Counted from the stretch's first letter, positions 26,245 to 35,824 are shown. The stretch: 64,000 bases of DNA from Gilvimarinus sp. DA14 (GCF_024204685.1 NZ_CP100350.1:3374501-3438500), one strand, 5' to 3'. Notes: generated by a model from the sequence alone, not told the origin. A program made the numbers and translations.

Positions 26245-28521
26245 ATGAAAATAAGTAACATTCTGTTGCCCGGGTTCGGGTTGGTTGTATCTTTAAGTGG
26301 GCCTGCAGCGGCCGAACATACGTCTAAAATTGAAGAAATAAAGGTCTGGGGGCAGAGCGCCGAGGCCAGCAGCGCCGAGCGTGTAGGGCCGATCAGCCGG
26401 TTACTGCCGAGTGATTTTGCCAGCATCAACATGGCCACCACCGAAGATGTGGTGAAGTACGAACCCAGCCTGGTGATTCGCCGCCGTTTTATAGGCGACT
26501 CCAACGGCACTCTGGGTATTCGCAGTGCCAATATGTTTCAAACCTCGCGCTCCATGGTATTTGCCGATGGCGTGCCTTTGCATTATTTACTGCAATCGCG
26601 CTGGAGCGGTGCGCCGCGCTGGACCATGGTATCGGCCAGTGAAATTGCACAGGTTGATGTTATTTACGGCCCTTATTCAGCTGAGTACAGTGGCAACGCC
26701 ATGGGCGGCGTGGTGGAAATTGAAACCGCCATTCCCCAGCGCCGTGAGTTTCATATGGATGGCTCCTGGTTCAGCCAGGACTTTGCCGATTACGGCTTTG
26801 ACGATTCGGTTAGTGGTTACAAAGGATTCGTTTCCTATGGCGATAAAATCGGCAATACCAGCTTTTATGTATCCTATAACCATTTAGACAACGACTCGCA
26901 GCCCCAGTCTTTTTACTACGCGGCTAGTGCTCCGGCCGAAGGTGCAAGCGCTGCCAGTGGTGGAATTTGGGGGCCCGACTCACAAGAGAACGAACGCCTT
27001 TACTTCGGCGACTCGGGCGTTATTAACACCACCACCGACAATTTAAAGTTTAAACTCGGCTACGAGTTAGACCGTTTCTCCGCGCTGCTTAATGTCGCCT
27101 TTGAAGACCGTCACTCCGATACCGATAGCCCCAACAGTTACATCTTGGATGCCTCTGGCCAGCCTGTGTATGGTGGGCGAGTCGAGATTGACGGTGAAGG
27201 TTTTGCCATCCCCGAGCACCGTTTGAATGTTGCCAGTGCAGACCGTGAAAGCTTGTCGGTAGGCTTACGTTTGCGGTGGGATTTGGGCGAGCAAACCAGC
27301 CTTGAGGCCAATCTGAGCCAGTTCGATATTCTTGAAGACATCAGTCGTTCCTCGGCTTCTAATCCTGCCTACCAAGACTACGATTTGACGGGCCAGGTTT
27401 CAGACTATGACGACACCGGCTGGCAGACTGCTGGACTGACGCTGAGCAGCAGCGATTTTCTGCTGGATAATTTGGATTTGGTTGCCGGGGTTCGCTACGA
27501 AGCTTATGAACTGAATTACAGTGTTTTTGCCTCGGATAATTACCAGGCTTCTAGCAAAGACAGATACACCAGCCGCAGTGGTGGTGAAACCAACATCGCG
27601 GCGGCCTTTGCTCAGTTTAATTGGCAACTGACCGACGTATTGGATATCGCGTTTGGGGGGCGTTTTGAAAGCTGGCAGAGCGAGTCGGGTTACTTTTCTG
27701 ATGACGATCCGAACACGGCAGAATTCGATGTTACCCCTGTACCCGGCAACAGCATTGATAAATTCTCACCCAAGTTTTCTGCCGGTTGGCAGTTAAGCGA
27801 ACGCTGGCAGTTACGCTACTCGGTCGCCGAGGCTTATCGTTTTGCGATTGTCGAAGAGTTGTTTAGTCAGTACAGCGCTTACAATGCTATCAGCGTGGCC
27901 AACCCTGAACTTGGGCCCGAGGAGGGCTTTCATCAAAACCTGATGCTAGAGCGCGCTCTCGATAACGGCTATTTGCGTCTTAACGTGTATCAGGATGATG
28001 TCGAGCAGGCGATAGAATCTCAGTCCACGATTTTACCCGGCGGTTCATCCATTCGCACTTTCATTCCTATCGATGAAGTTCGTACCCGCGGGGTAGAGTT
28101 TATCGCCAACATCAACCAGCTGCTGCTGGATCAGCTGGATGTTCGTTTTAATATTGCGTACACGGATTCAGAAATTCTCGCTAATGCCGCCGACCCTTCT
28201 ATTGTTGGCAATGAGTTTCCGCGCACTCCCGAATGGCGTGGCAACTTGCTTGCCACTTATCACCTGTCTGATAGCTGGAACCTGGGTGCCAGCGTGCAGT
28301 ACGCCAGCAATAGCTATGGCCGGTTGGATAACACAGACACGGCGCGCAATGTTTACGGTGCGCAAGATCCCTATACACGGCTTGGTTTTAAAACCAATTA
28401 CCAGTTCAGTAAGGCGTTTAGCGCGGGTCTGGGGGTGGATAACATTACCAATGAGATTGCCTATGTGGCGCATCCCTGGCCCGGGCGAACGGTTTATCTC
28501 AACTTCTCCTACGACATTTAA
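26245..28521 (+). CDS. TonB-dependent outer-membrane receptor
   Basis: A 758-residue TonB-dependent receptor with a signal peptide (GPAAAEH). The plug domain follows (IEEIKVWGQS as TonB box region, VVKYEPSLVIRRR, IAQVDVIYGPYSAEYSGNAMGGVVEI), then a 22-strand barrel ending in YLNFSYDI. It lacks an N-terminal signalling domain. With the PepSY membrane protein encoded 3 bp downstream it forms a typical metal-chelate uptake pair, most often for ferric siderophores. The ligand is not identifiable. The start ATG follows GGGGGAG. Confidence 0.85.
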   Translation: MKISNILLPGFGLVVSLSGPAAAEHTSKIEEIKVWGQSAEASSAERVGPISRLLPSDFASINMATTEDVVKYEPSLVIRRRFIGDSNGTLGIRSANMFQTSRSMVFADGVPLHYLLQSRWSGAPRWTMVSASEIAQVDVIYGPYSAEYSGNAMGGVVEIETAIPQRREFHMDGSWFSQDFADYGFDDSVSGYKGFVSYGDKIGNTSFYVSYNHLDNDSQPQSFYYAASAPAEGASAASGGIWGPDSQENERLYFGDSGVINTTTDNLKFKLGYELDRFSALLNVAFEDRHSDTDSPNSYILDASGQPVYGGRVEIDGEGFAIPEHRLNVASADRESLSVGLRLRWDLGEQTSLEANLSQFDILEDISRSSASNPAYQDYDLTGQVSDYDDTGWQTAGLTLSSSDFLLDNLDLVAGVRYEAYELNYSVFASDNYQASSKDRYTSRSGGETNIAAAFAQFNWQLTDVLDIAFGGRFESWQSESGYFSDDDPNTAEFDVTPVPGNSIDKFSPKFSAGWQLSERWQLRYSVAEAYRFAIVEELFSQYSAYNAISVANPELGPEEGFHQNLMLERALDNGYLRLNVYQDDVEQAIESQSTILPGGSSIRTFIPIDEVRTRGVEFIANINQLLLDQLDVRFNIAYTDSEILANAADPSIVGNEFPRTPEWRGNLLATYHLSDSWNLGASVQYASNSYGRLDNTDTARNVYGAQDPYTRLGFKTNYQFSKAFSAGLGVDNITNEIAYVAHPWPGRTVYLNFSYDI

Positions 28522-28524
28522 TTT

Positions 28525-29868
28525 ATGAATCAGATGATATCCAGTGAGAGGCGATCCGTGTCTGAGCGCGGATCGAACCTCAGTGTAAGTCAGCGTCTTT
28601 ATCGCACTCTTTGGCGCTGGCATTTTTATGCGGGAATTTTCTGTATTCCCTTTGTGATTACTCTGTCGGTATCCGGTGCGCTTTACTTGTTTAAACCTCA
28701 GTTTGAGGCTTTTACCGACCGGCACTTGCATAATATTGCGGCGCAGCAACAACAACGCCTATCGATTAACGAGGTAATAGCCCGAGCGCGTGCGAGTTTG
28801 CCCGGTGCCCAGTTTCTCTCGTATGAGTTGCCGCAGAGTGAACGTGAAGCCGCTTTGGTGAATCTGCGTTTTGAGGGGCAAAAGTATCAAGTGTTTGTTA
28901 ACCCTTACAGCGGGGAGGTATTGTCCCAGGTACTTTTTGATCAGCGCTTTATGCGTCAGGTACGCGAATTTCACGGCGAGCTGATGGCCGGAAAAGCTGG
29001 TTCAATATTGGTAGAGTTGGCAGCGTGCTGGGCCATTATTTTAATTCTTACCGGCGTTTATCTGTGGTGGCCGCGCAATGCTCAGGGAATGGCGGGTGTG
29101 CTTTATCCGCGCCTGCACCAGAGCAAGCGTATTTTTTGGCGTGACCTGCACGCCGTTACTGGTTTTTGGCTCAGCGCATTCACCCTCTTTTTACTCTTAA
29201 GCGGATTGCCCTGGGCCTTGGTGTGGGGCGGCGCTTTTAAAGAAGTGCGCAGTTGGAGCTCGCCACCGGTGCAGCAGGATTGGAACCAGTCCCGCGCCGA
29301 GGAGAAAAAATCCTGGGGTCCTATGGCCGTAGATAATGTGTTTATCTCTGAGCAGGCTCTGGTGCAGATAGAAGCTTTGAATTTCGCCCCGCCTGTTGAA
29401 GTGTCGGTGGCCGATCCAGACCTCGGTACATTAAAGGTAAGCTCGCAAGCGCAAAATCGACCGCTGCGCGCAGACGCCTGGATAGATGGCACCAGCGGCG
29501 AAGTGCTGCGGCAAAAAACGTTTGCCGAGAGACCGCTGGTGGACAAAGTGATTGGCGTGGGCATAGCCGCCCACGAAGGGCATTTGTTCGGCTGGCTCAA
29601 CCAACTGCTGGGCGTGTTGGTAACTTTGGGGCTGGTGCTCTTGTCGGTGACAGGAGCGGTGCTCTGGTGGCGCAGAAAACCCAGCGATAAATTAGGGGCG
29701 CCTGCGGCTCTGCCTAAGACATCATTGGCCAGGGTGGTTGGTATCATGATACTGGCGCTGGGTGTGCTTTTGCCGGTAGTGGGAATATCGCTATTGGTAC
29801 TTTGGTTCATTGAGCTAGTCATACTGCGGCACATTCCCCGCCTGCGTTACTGGTTCGGGCTCGCTTAA
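28525..29868 (+). CDS. PepSY-associated transmembrane protein, probable siderophore reductase
   Basis: A 447-residue inner-membrane protein with PepSY architecture. The first helix is at about residues 30-60 (FYAGIFCIPFVITLSVSGALY), the next at about 155-185 ending in YLWWPR, then helices around 215-240, 355-390 and 405-440. Periplasmic loops carry PepSY domains. Histidines in the helices (RWHFYAG, REFHGEL, RDLHAVTGFW, AHEGHLFGW) fit haem-binding reductases that strip iron from siderophores. It follows the TonB receptor by 3 bp and is clearly in the same operon. Confidence 0.8.
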   Translation: MNQMISSERRSVSERGSNLSVSQRLYRTLWRWHFYAGIFCIPFVITLSVSGALYLFKPQFEAFTDRHLHNIAAQQQQRLSINEVIARARASLPGAQFLSYELPQSEREAALVNLRFEGQKYQVFVNPYSGEVLSQVLFDQRFMRQVREFHGELMAGKAGSILVELAACWAIILILTGVYLWWPRNAQGMAGVLYPRLHQSKRIFWRDLHAVTGFWLSAFTLFLLLSGLPWALVWGGAFKEVRSWSSPPVQQDWNQSRAEEKKSWGPMAVDNVFISEQALVQIEALNFAPPVEVSVADPDLGTLKVSSQAQNRPLRADAWIDGTSGEVLRQKTFAERPLVDKVIGVGIAAHEGHLFGWLNQLLGVLVTLGLVLLSVTGAVLWWRRKPSDKLGAPAALPKTSLARVVGIMILALGVLLPVVGISLLVLWFIELVILRHIPRLRYWFGLA

Positions 29869-29879
29869 GTTATTCTCTT

Positions 29880-29903
29880 GCGGCTTGTCACCCGGCAAGC
29901 CGC
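29880..29903. terminator. Strong 8-bp hairpin after the PepSY gene
   Basis: GCGGCTTG (29880-29887) pairs perfectly with CAAGCCGC (29896-29903) over an 8-nt loop. It lies 12 bp after the stop of the receptor/PepSY operon. No thymine run follows. Confidence 0.5.
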
Positions 29904-30037
29904 TGTCTCAATTGCGCTTCTCTCCTATCTTGGCATCTGTGTTGCTCTAATCCTTGCTGTGAGTTGTTTTTAACTCGGGCTGGGGAGTTTTTTACAACCC
30001 AGACGTTATAGGTGTACGAATTACAAAGGAGAGACCT

Positions 30038-30391
30038 ATGAAGCGCTTTACGCTAATCATCCCTGCATTACTTGCGCTGTTGATGCTCGGCTGCGCCACG
30101 CAAGATCCGGTATCCGAATCGGTAGTTGCGCAAACCGAAGCTCGTATTGAACAGGCGCGCAGCCTCAATGCAGATCGCCATGCGCCAGTCGCATTTCGCG
30201 ATGCCCAGACTCACCTTGAAGCGGCGCAAACCGCCATGAGCAAAAAGGAGTTCGATCGCGCCCGAGCCTTATTGGAGCGCTCGATGGCTGATGCCGATTT
30301 GGCCGTTGCCACCAGTCAGGCAAAGAAGTCTGAACAGGCCGCACAAGAACTGGAGAAAAACTTACGGGCATTGGAAGCGGAAATTCGCTAG
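30038..30391 (+). CDS. DUF4398-type envelope lipoprotein
   Basis: A 117-residue lipoprotein with lipobox LMLGC (Cys19). The mature part is one helical, charged domain (RHAPVAFRDAQTHLEAAQTAM, then ALLERSMADADLAVA) typical of DUF4398, which looks like a coiled-coil or TPR-like helix pair. It stands 38 bp before an OmpA-like lipoprotein gene and very likely shares its transcript. Such pairs probably work in outer membrane-peptidoglycan contacts. The start has the ribosome-binding site AAAGGAGAG. Confidence 0.75.
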   Translation: MKRFTLIIPALLALLMLGCATQDPVSESVVAQTEARIEQARSLNADRHAPVAFRDAQTHLEAAQTAMSKKEFDRARALLERSMADADLAVATSQAKKSEQAAQELEKNLRALEAEIR

Positions 30392-30429
30392 CGCCTGGGT
30401 AACGAATCAATGAATTTGGAGGATGGCAC

Positions 30430-31302
30430 ATGTTGAAACAAACCATAGCCACTAGCAGTTTAATGGCCCTGCTGATTGCGGGCGGTTGCGCGACCACTCA
30501 AGAGCCGGATGATCGTGTCGAACGTCTGCGCGACCAATATTCGATGGTCGCCACAACCGAGCAGGCCAGTGAGTACGCACCGCTTAAATTGGATGATGCC
30601 GATAAGGCGCTGGACCAGTTAGAGCGGTTAATCGCTGAAGGCGCGGATCCGGCCGAGGTCGAGCAGCAGATTTACATTGTCGAGCGTCGCTTGCAGATAG
30701 CGACCCAGACCTCTCGTATGAAACAGGCCGACGAGGTGGTCGATCAGGCGAGCGAGCGTCGCAGCGACTTGTTGCTGACTGCCAGAACCCAGCGCGCCGA
30801 AGAGGCCGAGGCCCGTGCGCGCATGGCTCAGGAGGAGGCTCTGGCCGCACAGGCGCGAGCGGATCAAATGAGCGAGCGGGCGGCGAAGCTTGAACGCGAG
30901 CTAGAAAATATCTCTACTGAGAAAACCGATCGGGGCTTGGTGCTGACCTTGGGTAATATTTTGTTCGAGGTGGATAAAGCAAGCATCAAGGCGGGCTCTC
31001 AGCGCACTTTGCAGCGAGTGGCCGATTTTCTCAGCGAGTACCCGGACCGTGATGTAATGATTGAGGGTTTTACCGACAGCACGGGTAGCGAGAGCTATAA
31101 CCAGGATCTGTCTGAACGTCGCGCGCGCTCAGTGCAGGATACCTTGGTGAGCAATGGCGTCAGCGCTTCGCGCATCAAAACCCGTGGTTACGGTGAAAGC
31201 CACCCTGTGGCCAGTAACGATACCGCTTCTGGTCGACTGCAAAACCGTCGGGTAGAGATTATTGTAGCCAACGCGGGTGAGCCGGTCTCCGAGCGAGAGT
31301 AA
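30430..31302 (+). CDS. OmpA-family lipoprotein with coiled coil
   Basis: A 290-residue lipoprotein with lipobox IAGGC. A long helical/coiled-coil region spans about residues 25-165, including Ala/Glu/Arg-rich heptads. A C-terminal OmpA peptidoglycan-binding domain follows (GNILFEVDKASIKAGSQ, IEGFTDSTGSESYNQDLSERRA, GYGESHPVASN). It should tie the outer membrane to the cell wall. It follows the DUF4398 lipoprotein gene and ends just before a strong terminator. Confidence 0.87.
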   Translation: MLKQTIATSSLMALLIAGGCATTQEPDDRVERLRDQYSMVATTEQASEYAPLKLDDADKALDQLERLIAEGADPAEVEQQIYIVERRLQIATQTSRMKQADEVVDQASERRSDLLLTARTQRAEEAEARARMAQEEALAAQARADQMSERAAKLERELENISTEKTDRGLVLTLGNILFEVDKASIKAGSQRTLQRVADFLSEYPDRDVMIEGFTDSTGSESYNQDLSERRARSVQDTLVSNGVSASRIKTRGYGESHPVASNDTASGRLQNRRVEIIVANAGEPVSERE

Positions 31303-31311
31303 AGCCTGTGT

Positions 31312-31335
31312 GCCCCGTCCCTGTGGCGGGGCTTT
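31312..31335 (+). terminator. Rho-independent-type terminator after the OmpA lipoprotein gene
   Basis: GCCCCG (31312-31317) pairs with CGGGGC (31327-31332) across a 9-nt loop and is followed by TTT. It lies 10 bp after the stop codon. Confidence 0.6.
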
Positions 31336-31350
31336 AGCAAATGGCTGACA

Positions 31351-31366
31351 TGGCACGGTCATAGTT
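31351..31366 (+). promoter_or_regulatory. Weak sigma-54-like promoter upstream of 31422
   Basis: TGGCACGGTCATAGTT has a perfect -24 element, but GT instead of GC at the -12 position. The predicted start is about 47 bp before the gene. The same TGGCACGG core occurs in the promoters at 45563 and 52887. Confidence 0.35.
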
Positions 31367-31421
31367 TGCGGTCTATTATCAATCCTGTCGCCCGTATTGG
31401 GTATTTCCACAGGAGAGAGAA

Positions 31422-31667
31422 ATGGCTTATGTGACTATCGATGGCGTGCAGTACGAGAAAGAACTACTGGAACTTGCCAAGCACCATACTACGGGGCGCG
31501 GTGAATCGAATCTCGCCAAGGACGAAGTGGTTGATCTGTTTAAGTCAGCCAATGACGGCCCTGGTATTACCGACACCGAACTGCGCACTCTGCGCTATAT
31601 TCGTGAAACCTTTCCCTTTACCGATGCAGCGGCCGATTTATTTGATGCCGAATTCGCTAAGCTTTAG
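31422..31667 (+). CDS. Small acidic hypothetical protein
   Basis: An 81-residue soluble protein that I do not recognise. It is predicted helical, with the pattern YEKELLELAKHH, LAKDEVVDLFKSAND and TLRYIRETFPFTDAAADLF. It has no signal peptide or membrane segment. The start has a strong ribosome-binding site (AGGAGAG), which supports translation. It precedes the YidB-like gene by 8 bp and the two are probably co-transcribed. Confidence 0.7.
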   Translation: MAYVTIDGVQYEKELLELAKHHTTGRGESNLAKDEVVDLFKSANDGPGITDTELRTLRYIRETFPFTDAAADLFDAEFAKL

Positions 31668-31675
31668 GAGGCAAT

Positions 31676-32098
31676 ATGAGCTTACTAAAGATGGCAAGCG
31701 AGTTATTTATCAAGCAGTTGGGAGGCCAGGGCGCAGGACTTAATTTGAGCTCGGTGATGACTGGATTGCAGCAGTTGCTACCCACCGAAGGTGGCGAGCT
31801 GGATATCCCCGCACTGGTGCAAAAGTTTACCGGCAGCGGCGGTGGTCTGGCCGCAATGGCATCGTCATGGCTGGGGGACGGTGCTAACCAGAGTTTTTCT
31901 GCTGCGGATGTGATGGGGTTGTTGGGACAGGATAAAGTGTCTCAATTTGCCGATCAGGTCGGGGTAGACTCTCAAGCTGCGGCTAGTGGCTTGTCGGATA
32001 TGATCCCCCAGTTGATCGACAAAGCCAGCTCCGGGGGCGACCTATTGTCGAATATGACCGGGCAGGGCGCCTCTTCGTTGTTAGGTAAACTTTTCTGA
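31676..32098 (+). CDS. YidB/DUF937-family protein
   Basis: A 140-residue Gly/Ser-rich protein with the YidB/DUF937 layout: LLPTEGGELDIPALVQKF, GLAAMASSWLGDGANQSFSA, VMGLLGQDKVSQFADQVGV, LSDMIPQLIDKASSGG. The family is common and functionally poorly known, with links to envelope or stress responses. The ribosome-binding site AGGAGG precedes the ATG, 8 bp after the small acidic protein gene. Confidence 0.8.
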   Translation: MSLLKMASELFIKQLGGQGAGLNLSSVMTGLQQLLPTEGGELDIPALVQKFTGSGGGLAAMASSWLGDGANQSFSAADVMGLLGQDKVSQFADQVGVDSQAAASGLSDMIPQLIDKASSGGDLLSNMTGQGASSLLGKLF

Positions 32099-32268
32099 TC
32101 TACAGGCCGGCGTCTTTGCGTCGTCGGCTGCCTATTCCGTCGCGCAATTTCAGCAAGTAATTTCACAGCTTAGGGTCTCAATGGAGTACTGGCACTAGGC
32201 TGTTATGATCAAATTGTCTTAAGCCTCGCGGCCAACTAGTGGCACAATAGTCGGGCTAAGGAGGTGTT

Positions 32269-34044
32269 ATGGCAAGCGGTTACCGGTTGAGTGTGGTGGG
32301 TGTTGTTCTCATGGTATTGCTAGGGGGGTGCGGCGGATCTTCAAGCTCTGGCGCCAGTAAACCCGTGGTTTCCAGTCGGCCGTCTTCTTCGCTTGCCTCC
32401 AGCGTCTCATCCTCCAGTATATCTTCCTCCTCCAGTGCCATTGCTAGCGACAGCTCTGTGTCCAGCAGTTTGGCATCCTCATTGAGTTCGGTATCCAGTA
32501 GCTCGCAGAAGCCGGATCTTAGCAGTGCGCTTTTCCCCGCCAATTGGCAGCCTGGGTTTTCGCTGCAGTATCAAGGTGAAACCTTGGCGTTGCCCGACTT
32601 TTCCTATGCGGGTTATCAGTTTGGCGAGCGGACTTTACCCGCCGAGGCAGCCGCCCATGTGTTTAATAGCCATAGCGATGGTTCGGTAGATGTCAGTGCC
32701 GAGCTGCAGTTGCTCATCGATACACTGGGCGAGGCAGGTGGCGGTGTACTTGAGATAGCCGCCGGGCTTTACCGCTTGGATCGGCCGTTACTCATGCGCC
32801 ACAGTCATGTGGTACTGCGCGGCGCAGGTCGCGAACAAACCAAGCTGTGGTTTCGTGATGGAGGCGGCACAACTTCGGCCAATCGTGCCAACATTTTACT
32901 GAGCCCCGAGACAAATCCGCAGCTGCAAGAGAGCAGCGGTTGGCGTGTTGCTGAGCCGGCACAGGCCAACGACCGGGTGCTGACACTTGCCGATACTGCA
33001 GGTCTTGCGTTAGGTGATGATATTCTGATCGCGTGGCAGATCAGCGCTGCCTTTAGAGCTGAGCACGGCAGCGAAGACTACTGGAATCACGCCGAGCTCG
33101 ACCAATACAAGGTTTTTTTCCGGCGCACTATCAGTGATATTCAGGGCAACCAAATTTCCTTTAAAACCCCTCTGCGATATGACATTAGCTTACGTGATGT
33201 CCCGGTCGTACAGCAGATTTCAGGCTATCTGGAAGGCGTTGGCGTGCAAGACTTGTCGCTCACTAACGCCGTTAGTTTGCAACAGGCCTGGCAGGGGTTT
33301 GATAAATCCATCTTATTACAAATGCGCTACTGCCAGCACTGCTGGCTGACAGGCTTGTCCAGTTACGATCAAAGCGGTGACGGCTACGAGGTGCGATCTC
33401 ACGGTATTGCCATTGAACAGAGTGTGAATGTGACCTTGGCGAATATTCGCATGGCCAATGCGCAACACCTGGGCGATAACGGCAATGGCTATCTGTTCCA
33501 GCTGTCGGCGGCAAACGAGGTGCTGATTCAGGATTCCCAGGCCATTAACGGTCGTCACGGTTTTACCTTCAGCTGGGATTTTGGCGCCAGCGGTAATGTC
33601 CTCAGCGGGGTCACCAGCGAAGGCGGGCGTATTTGCGACTCATACCGGGAAATGCAGAGAAATGCCTGCACCCGAGGCGGCAGTGATTTTCATCATGCCT
33701 TGTCCATCGCCAACCTGATTGAATACGCACAAATAAACGACAGCCTTCAGGTGGGCAACCGCCACTGGTTATCTTCTGGCGCGGGGCAAACCGGAACGCT
33801 GAATGTATTTTGGAATATTCAGGGCCAGGGCGATGTGTACGCCTATAACCAGGGGCCGGGGTTTGTGGTGGGCACAGGGGCGAACGTCAAGGTGACGTCT
33901 GATTTGGATGTAACCCAGGATCCGGAAAGATACCTGGCTTATCAAACTCAAATACAGGACTATACCGAACTCTTGGGTGAGGCCGAGCAGCTGGTGCCGC
34001 AATCACTTTATCGCGCGCAGCTGGAACGGCGATTGTCTCGCTAA
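32269..34044 (+). CDS. Poly-serine-linker lipoprotein with right-handed beta-helix domain
   Basis: A 591-residue lipoprotein with lipobox LLGGC (Cys21), followed by a serine-dominated linker to about residue 86. The remainder looks like a pectate-lyase-type parallel beta-helix: VSAELQLLIDTLGEAGGGVLEIAAGLYRL, then VLRGAGREQTKLWF, and repeated short strands. Poly-Ser linkers are a hallmark of secreted carbohydrate-active proteins in Cellvibrio, Saccharophagus and Teredinibacter. It could be a polysaccharide lyase or hydrolase on the cell surface, but I cannot name a family or catalytic residues. Its end is 6 bp from the convergent nucleoside hydrolase gene. Confidence 0.75.
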   Translation: MASGYRLSVVGVVLMVLLGGCGGSSSSGASKPVVSSRPSSSLASSVSSSSISSSSSAIASDSSVSSSLASSLSSVSSSSQKPDLSSALFPANWQPGFSLQYQGETLALPDFSYAGYQFGERTLPAEAAAHVFNSHSDGSVDVSAELQLLIDTLGEAGGGVLEIAAGLYRLDRPLLMRHSHVVLRGAGREQTKLWFRDGGGTTSANRANILLSPETNPQLQESSGWRVAEPAQANDRVLTLADTAGLALGDDILIAWQISAAFRAEHGSEDYWNHAELDQYKVFFRRTISDIQGNQISFKTPLRYDISLRDVPVVQQISGYLEGVGVQDLSLTNAVSLQQAWQGFDKSILLQMRYCQHCWLTGLSSYDQSGDGYEVRSHGIAIEQSVNVTLANIRMANAQHLGDNGNGYLFQLSAANEVLIQDSQAINGRHGFTFSWDFGASGNVLSGVTSEGGRICDSYREMQRNACTRGGSDFHHALSIANLIEYAQINDSLQVGNRHWLSSGAGQTGTLNVFWNIQGQGDVYAYNQGPGFVVGTGANVKVTSDLDVTQDPERYLAYQTQIQDYTELLGEAEQLVPQSLYRAQLERRLSR

Positions 34045-34050
34045 CTTATT

Positions 34051-35031
34051 TCACCCTTTACCGAGCATGGCGTCCAGAATTACTTGCTGCAGCTTTTGAT
34101 TATCCCCGGTTAATATTAAATAGCGATGCAGCCCCTCGGCAGTTTCACGCCATTGGTTGCCGCCCTTGTCGTCGGCAATGACTTCACCTGCGGGCGAGAG
34201 CGTCCACCATTTGTCTAAACCTCCGGCGACGGCGTAAAGTACCGCTGTTTGATCGTAAGATGGGTTGGGCGAAATATCACCGTCAAAGCTGTCTTTCATC
34301 CAAGGGGCATGTTCACTGAAATGTCGATAGCTTATGTACAGAGGATGCTTGGGATCTAAACGGTTGAGCGCCTCGCCGGTTTTAATGGCCTGGCCTACCT
34401 CGTAACCGGAAAAGACAACAGGTACTTGTAGTGTCTCCAAAACCTTTTGGGTTACCCCCGGCATATTACCGTTAAAATTCCACTCCCATTCGCTGCTGGG
34501 AAAGGCTCCGCCCATAATGACAAACTCTTTGACTTTGTTCTCAACCAGTTCTTTGCCCGAGCGTGATGAGATATCGTCAGGTTGCGATTCAAGCAGTTGC
34601 AGAATATTCAGCAAAGGGCCAACGGTCACAATGGTAATACTGTGGTCCTCGGCCTGTGTTAACAAGCGTCGGTATAAATCGGTGGTGCTGGGGGTAGCGT
34701 CGATGCTGGCACCGGCGGAGCCAAGAGCATCCACCAGCGGCTTGCTGTATTGCCAGTCAGCTTCCCACAAGCCATCTTTACGTGTGCCCAGTTTGATTTC
34801 TGGGTTGCCATAGTAGGCGTTGACCGCCGCTATAGCGGGTAAAGCGTGGCGTTCGTTATTCCAGTTCATTACCGCCAGTAGTTCACAGCGCTCGGCGTTG
34901 TGCATATGGTTGAGCATCGCCAGTGCTCCCATGTCATCCGCATCGGCGCCAAAGTCCGTATCAAAAATTATGATAGGTTTAGCGAGCACTGGCAGGCTCA
35001 AGAAAAGCATAACGAGTATGAGTTTGTGCAT
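34051..35031 (-). CDS. Secreted nucleoside hydrolase-like protein
   Basis: A 326-residue protein with a signal peptide (LILVMLFLSLPVLA). Right after cleavage comes the calcium-binding motif of inosine/uridine-preferring nucleoside hydrolases (IIIFDTDFGADADDMGAL). Middle motifs ITIVTVGPLLNILQLL and EFVIMGGAF also fit. Members split ribonucleosides into base and ribose; the signal peptide puts this one in the periplasm. It lies 79 bp downstream of eboC on the same strand and may be read from the ebo transcript. Confidence 0.82.
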   Translation of the reverse strand: MHKLILVMLFLSLPVLAKPIIIFDTDFGADADDMGALAMLNHMHNAERCELLAVMNWNNERHALPAIAAVNAYYGNPEIKLGTRKDGLWEADWQYSKPLVDALGSAGASIDATPSTTDLYRRLLTQAEDHSITIVTVGPLLNILQLLESQPDDISSRSGKELVENKVKEFVIMGGAFPSSEWEWNFNGNMPGVTQKVLETLQVPVVFSGYEVGQAIKTGEALNRLDPKHPLYISYRHFSEHAPWMKDSFDGDISPNPSYDQTAVLYAVAGGLDKWWTLSPAGEVIADDKGGNQWRETAEGLHRYLILTGDNQKLQQVILDAMLGKG

Positions 35032-35110
35032 AAAAGTCTCTGAGTATTACGATCTGGCAAGTCAGTGGGTTAACACTTTTTTATTAACAACGAACTGTAC
35101 ACTGGATTGG

Positions 35111-35824
35111 TTAATCCCCGCGCACATACTTTTGTCCCCAGCGAGTCAGTACCAAGGTGACTATCCCGGCTAGTAACCACCAGGGCGATAGTAGAATCGA
35201 CAATGCGATGCCGTCCACCAACCCCATGCAAGCTATCATCCACGGGATAACGGGAAATCCGTAGCCGCCCGATTTGTGATTTTCCAGGCGCGCTACCACG
35301 GTCACCAATAGTGTGTAGGCACATTGAATCAGCCCCATCACGACCACCGCTGTGGTGGCGCTGCCCGTCAGTGCGAAGGCGGCGACCAGATAAACGCCCA
35401 GTCGGGTCAAAGCCATTAGCAGCACCGTTGCCCAATGCTTTTTATGCAAAAAATCGTAAGCTACGATCAGTGCGGCAAGTCCGCAGGCAGCAATAACTCC
35501 GCGCGCACTGGGCGCCAGCAGCAAGAGTGCAAAGCCTGCGCAGAACAACCCTAGAGATAAACTCAGGACTTTCGATGCACTGATTTTTCCCGCCGGAATC
35601 GGGCGAAATGGTTGCCGCTCGGCGTCCCAGTGGCGATCGCAGTAATCGTTTAAGCACATCCCGGCGGCGTAAAAGAAACTCATCGCCAGTGCCAATAAAA
35701 AAACAATACCTGTGGGCAATGCAAAACCAAAGGCATTAGCGGTTAGGGCCGAAGCGGCAAGCACGTTCATCCAGACCGTGGGCAGGTTGCTGACGCGGCC
35801 CAGGGCCAGTGCGGTTTTAAGCAT
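35111..35824 (-). CDS. eboC: UbiA-family prenyltransferase EboC
   Basis: A 237-residue membrane prenyltransferase with several helices. It has the first aspartate motif as NDYCDRHWD, followed by ERQPFRPIPAG, typical of UbiA-like enzymes including EboC. It would transfer a prenyl group to an aromatic or polar acceptor in the membrane. I chose ATG at 35824 (MLKTALALGRVSNLPT), which overlaps the eboF end by 8 bp. A longer frame to 35923 runs through eboF and adds no recognisable sequence. In the ebo operon it is the last gene. Confidence 0.85.
   Translation of the reverse strand: MLKTALALGRVSNLPTVWMNVLAASALTANAFGFALPTGIVFLLALAMSFFYAAGMCLNDYCDRHWDAERQPFRPIPAGKISASKVLSLSLGLFCAGFALLLLAPSARGVIAACGLAALIVAYDFLHKKHWATVLLMALTRLGVYLVAAFALTGSATTAVVVMGLIQCAYTLLVTVVARLENHKSGGYGFPVIPWMIACMGLVDGIALSILLSPWWLLAGIVTLVLTRWGQKYVRGD

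Noticed and set aside
32190-32254. Two TGGCAC matches upstream of the poly-Ser lipoprotein
   Set aside because: Neither has GC at the -12 position with correct spacing, and the second would start transcription almost at the ATG.
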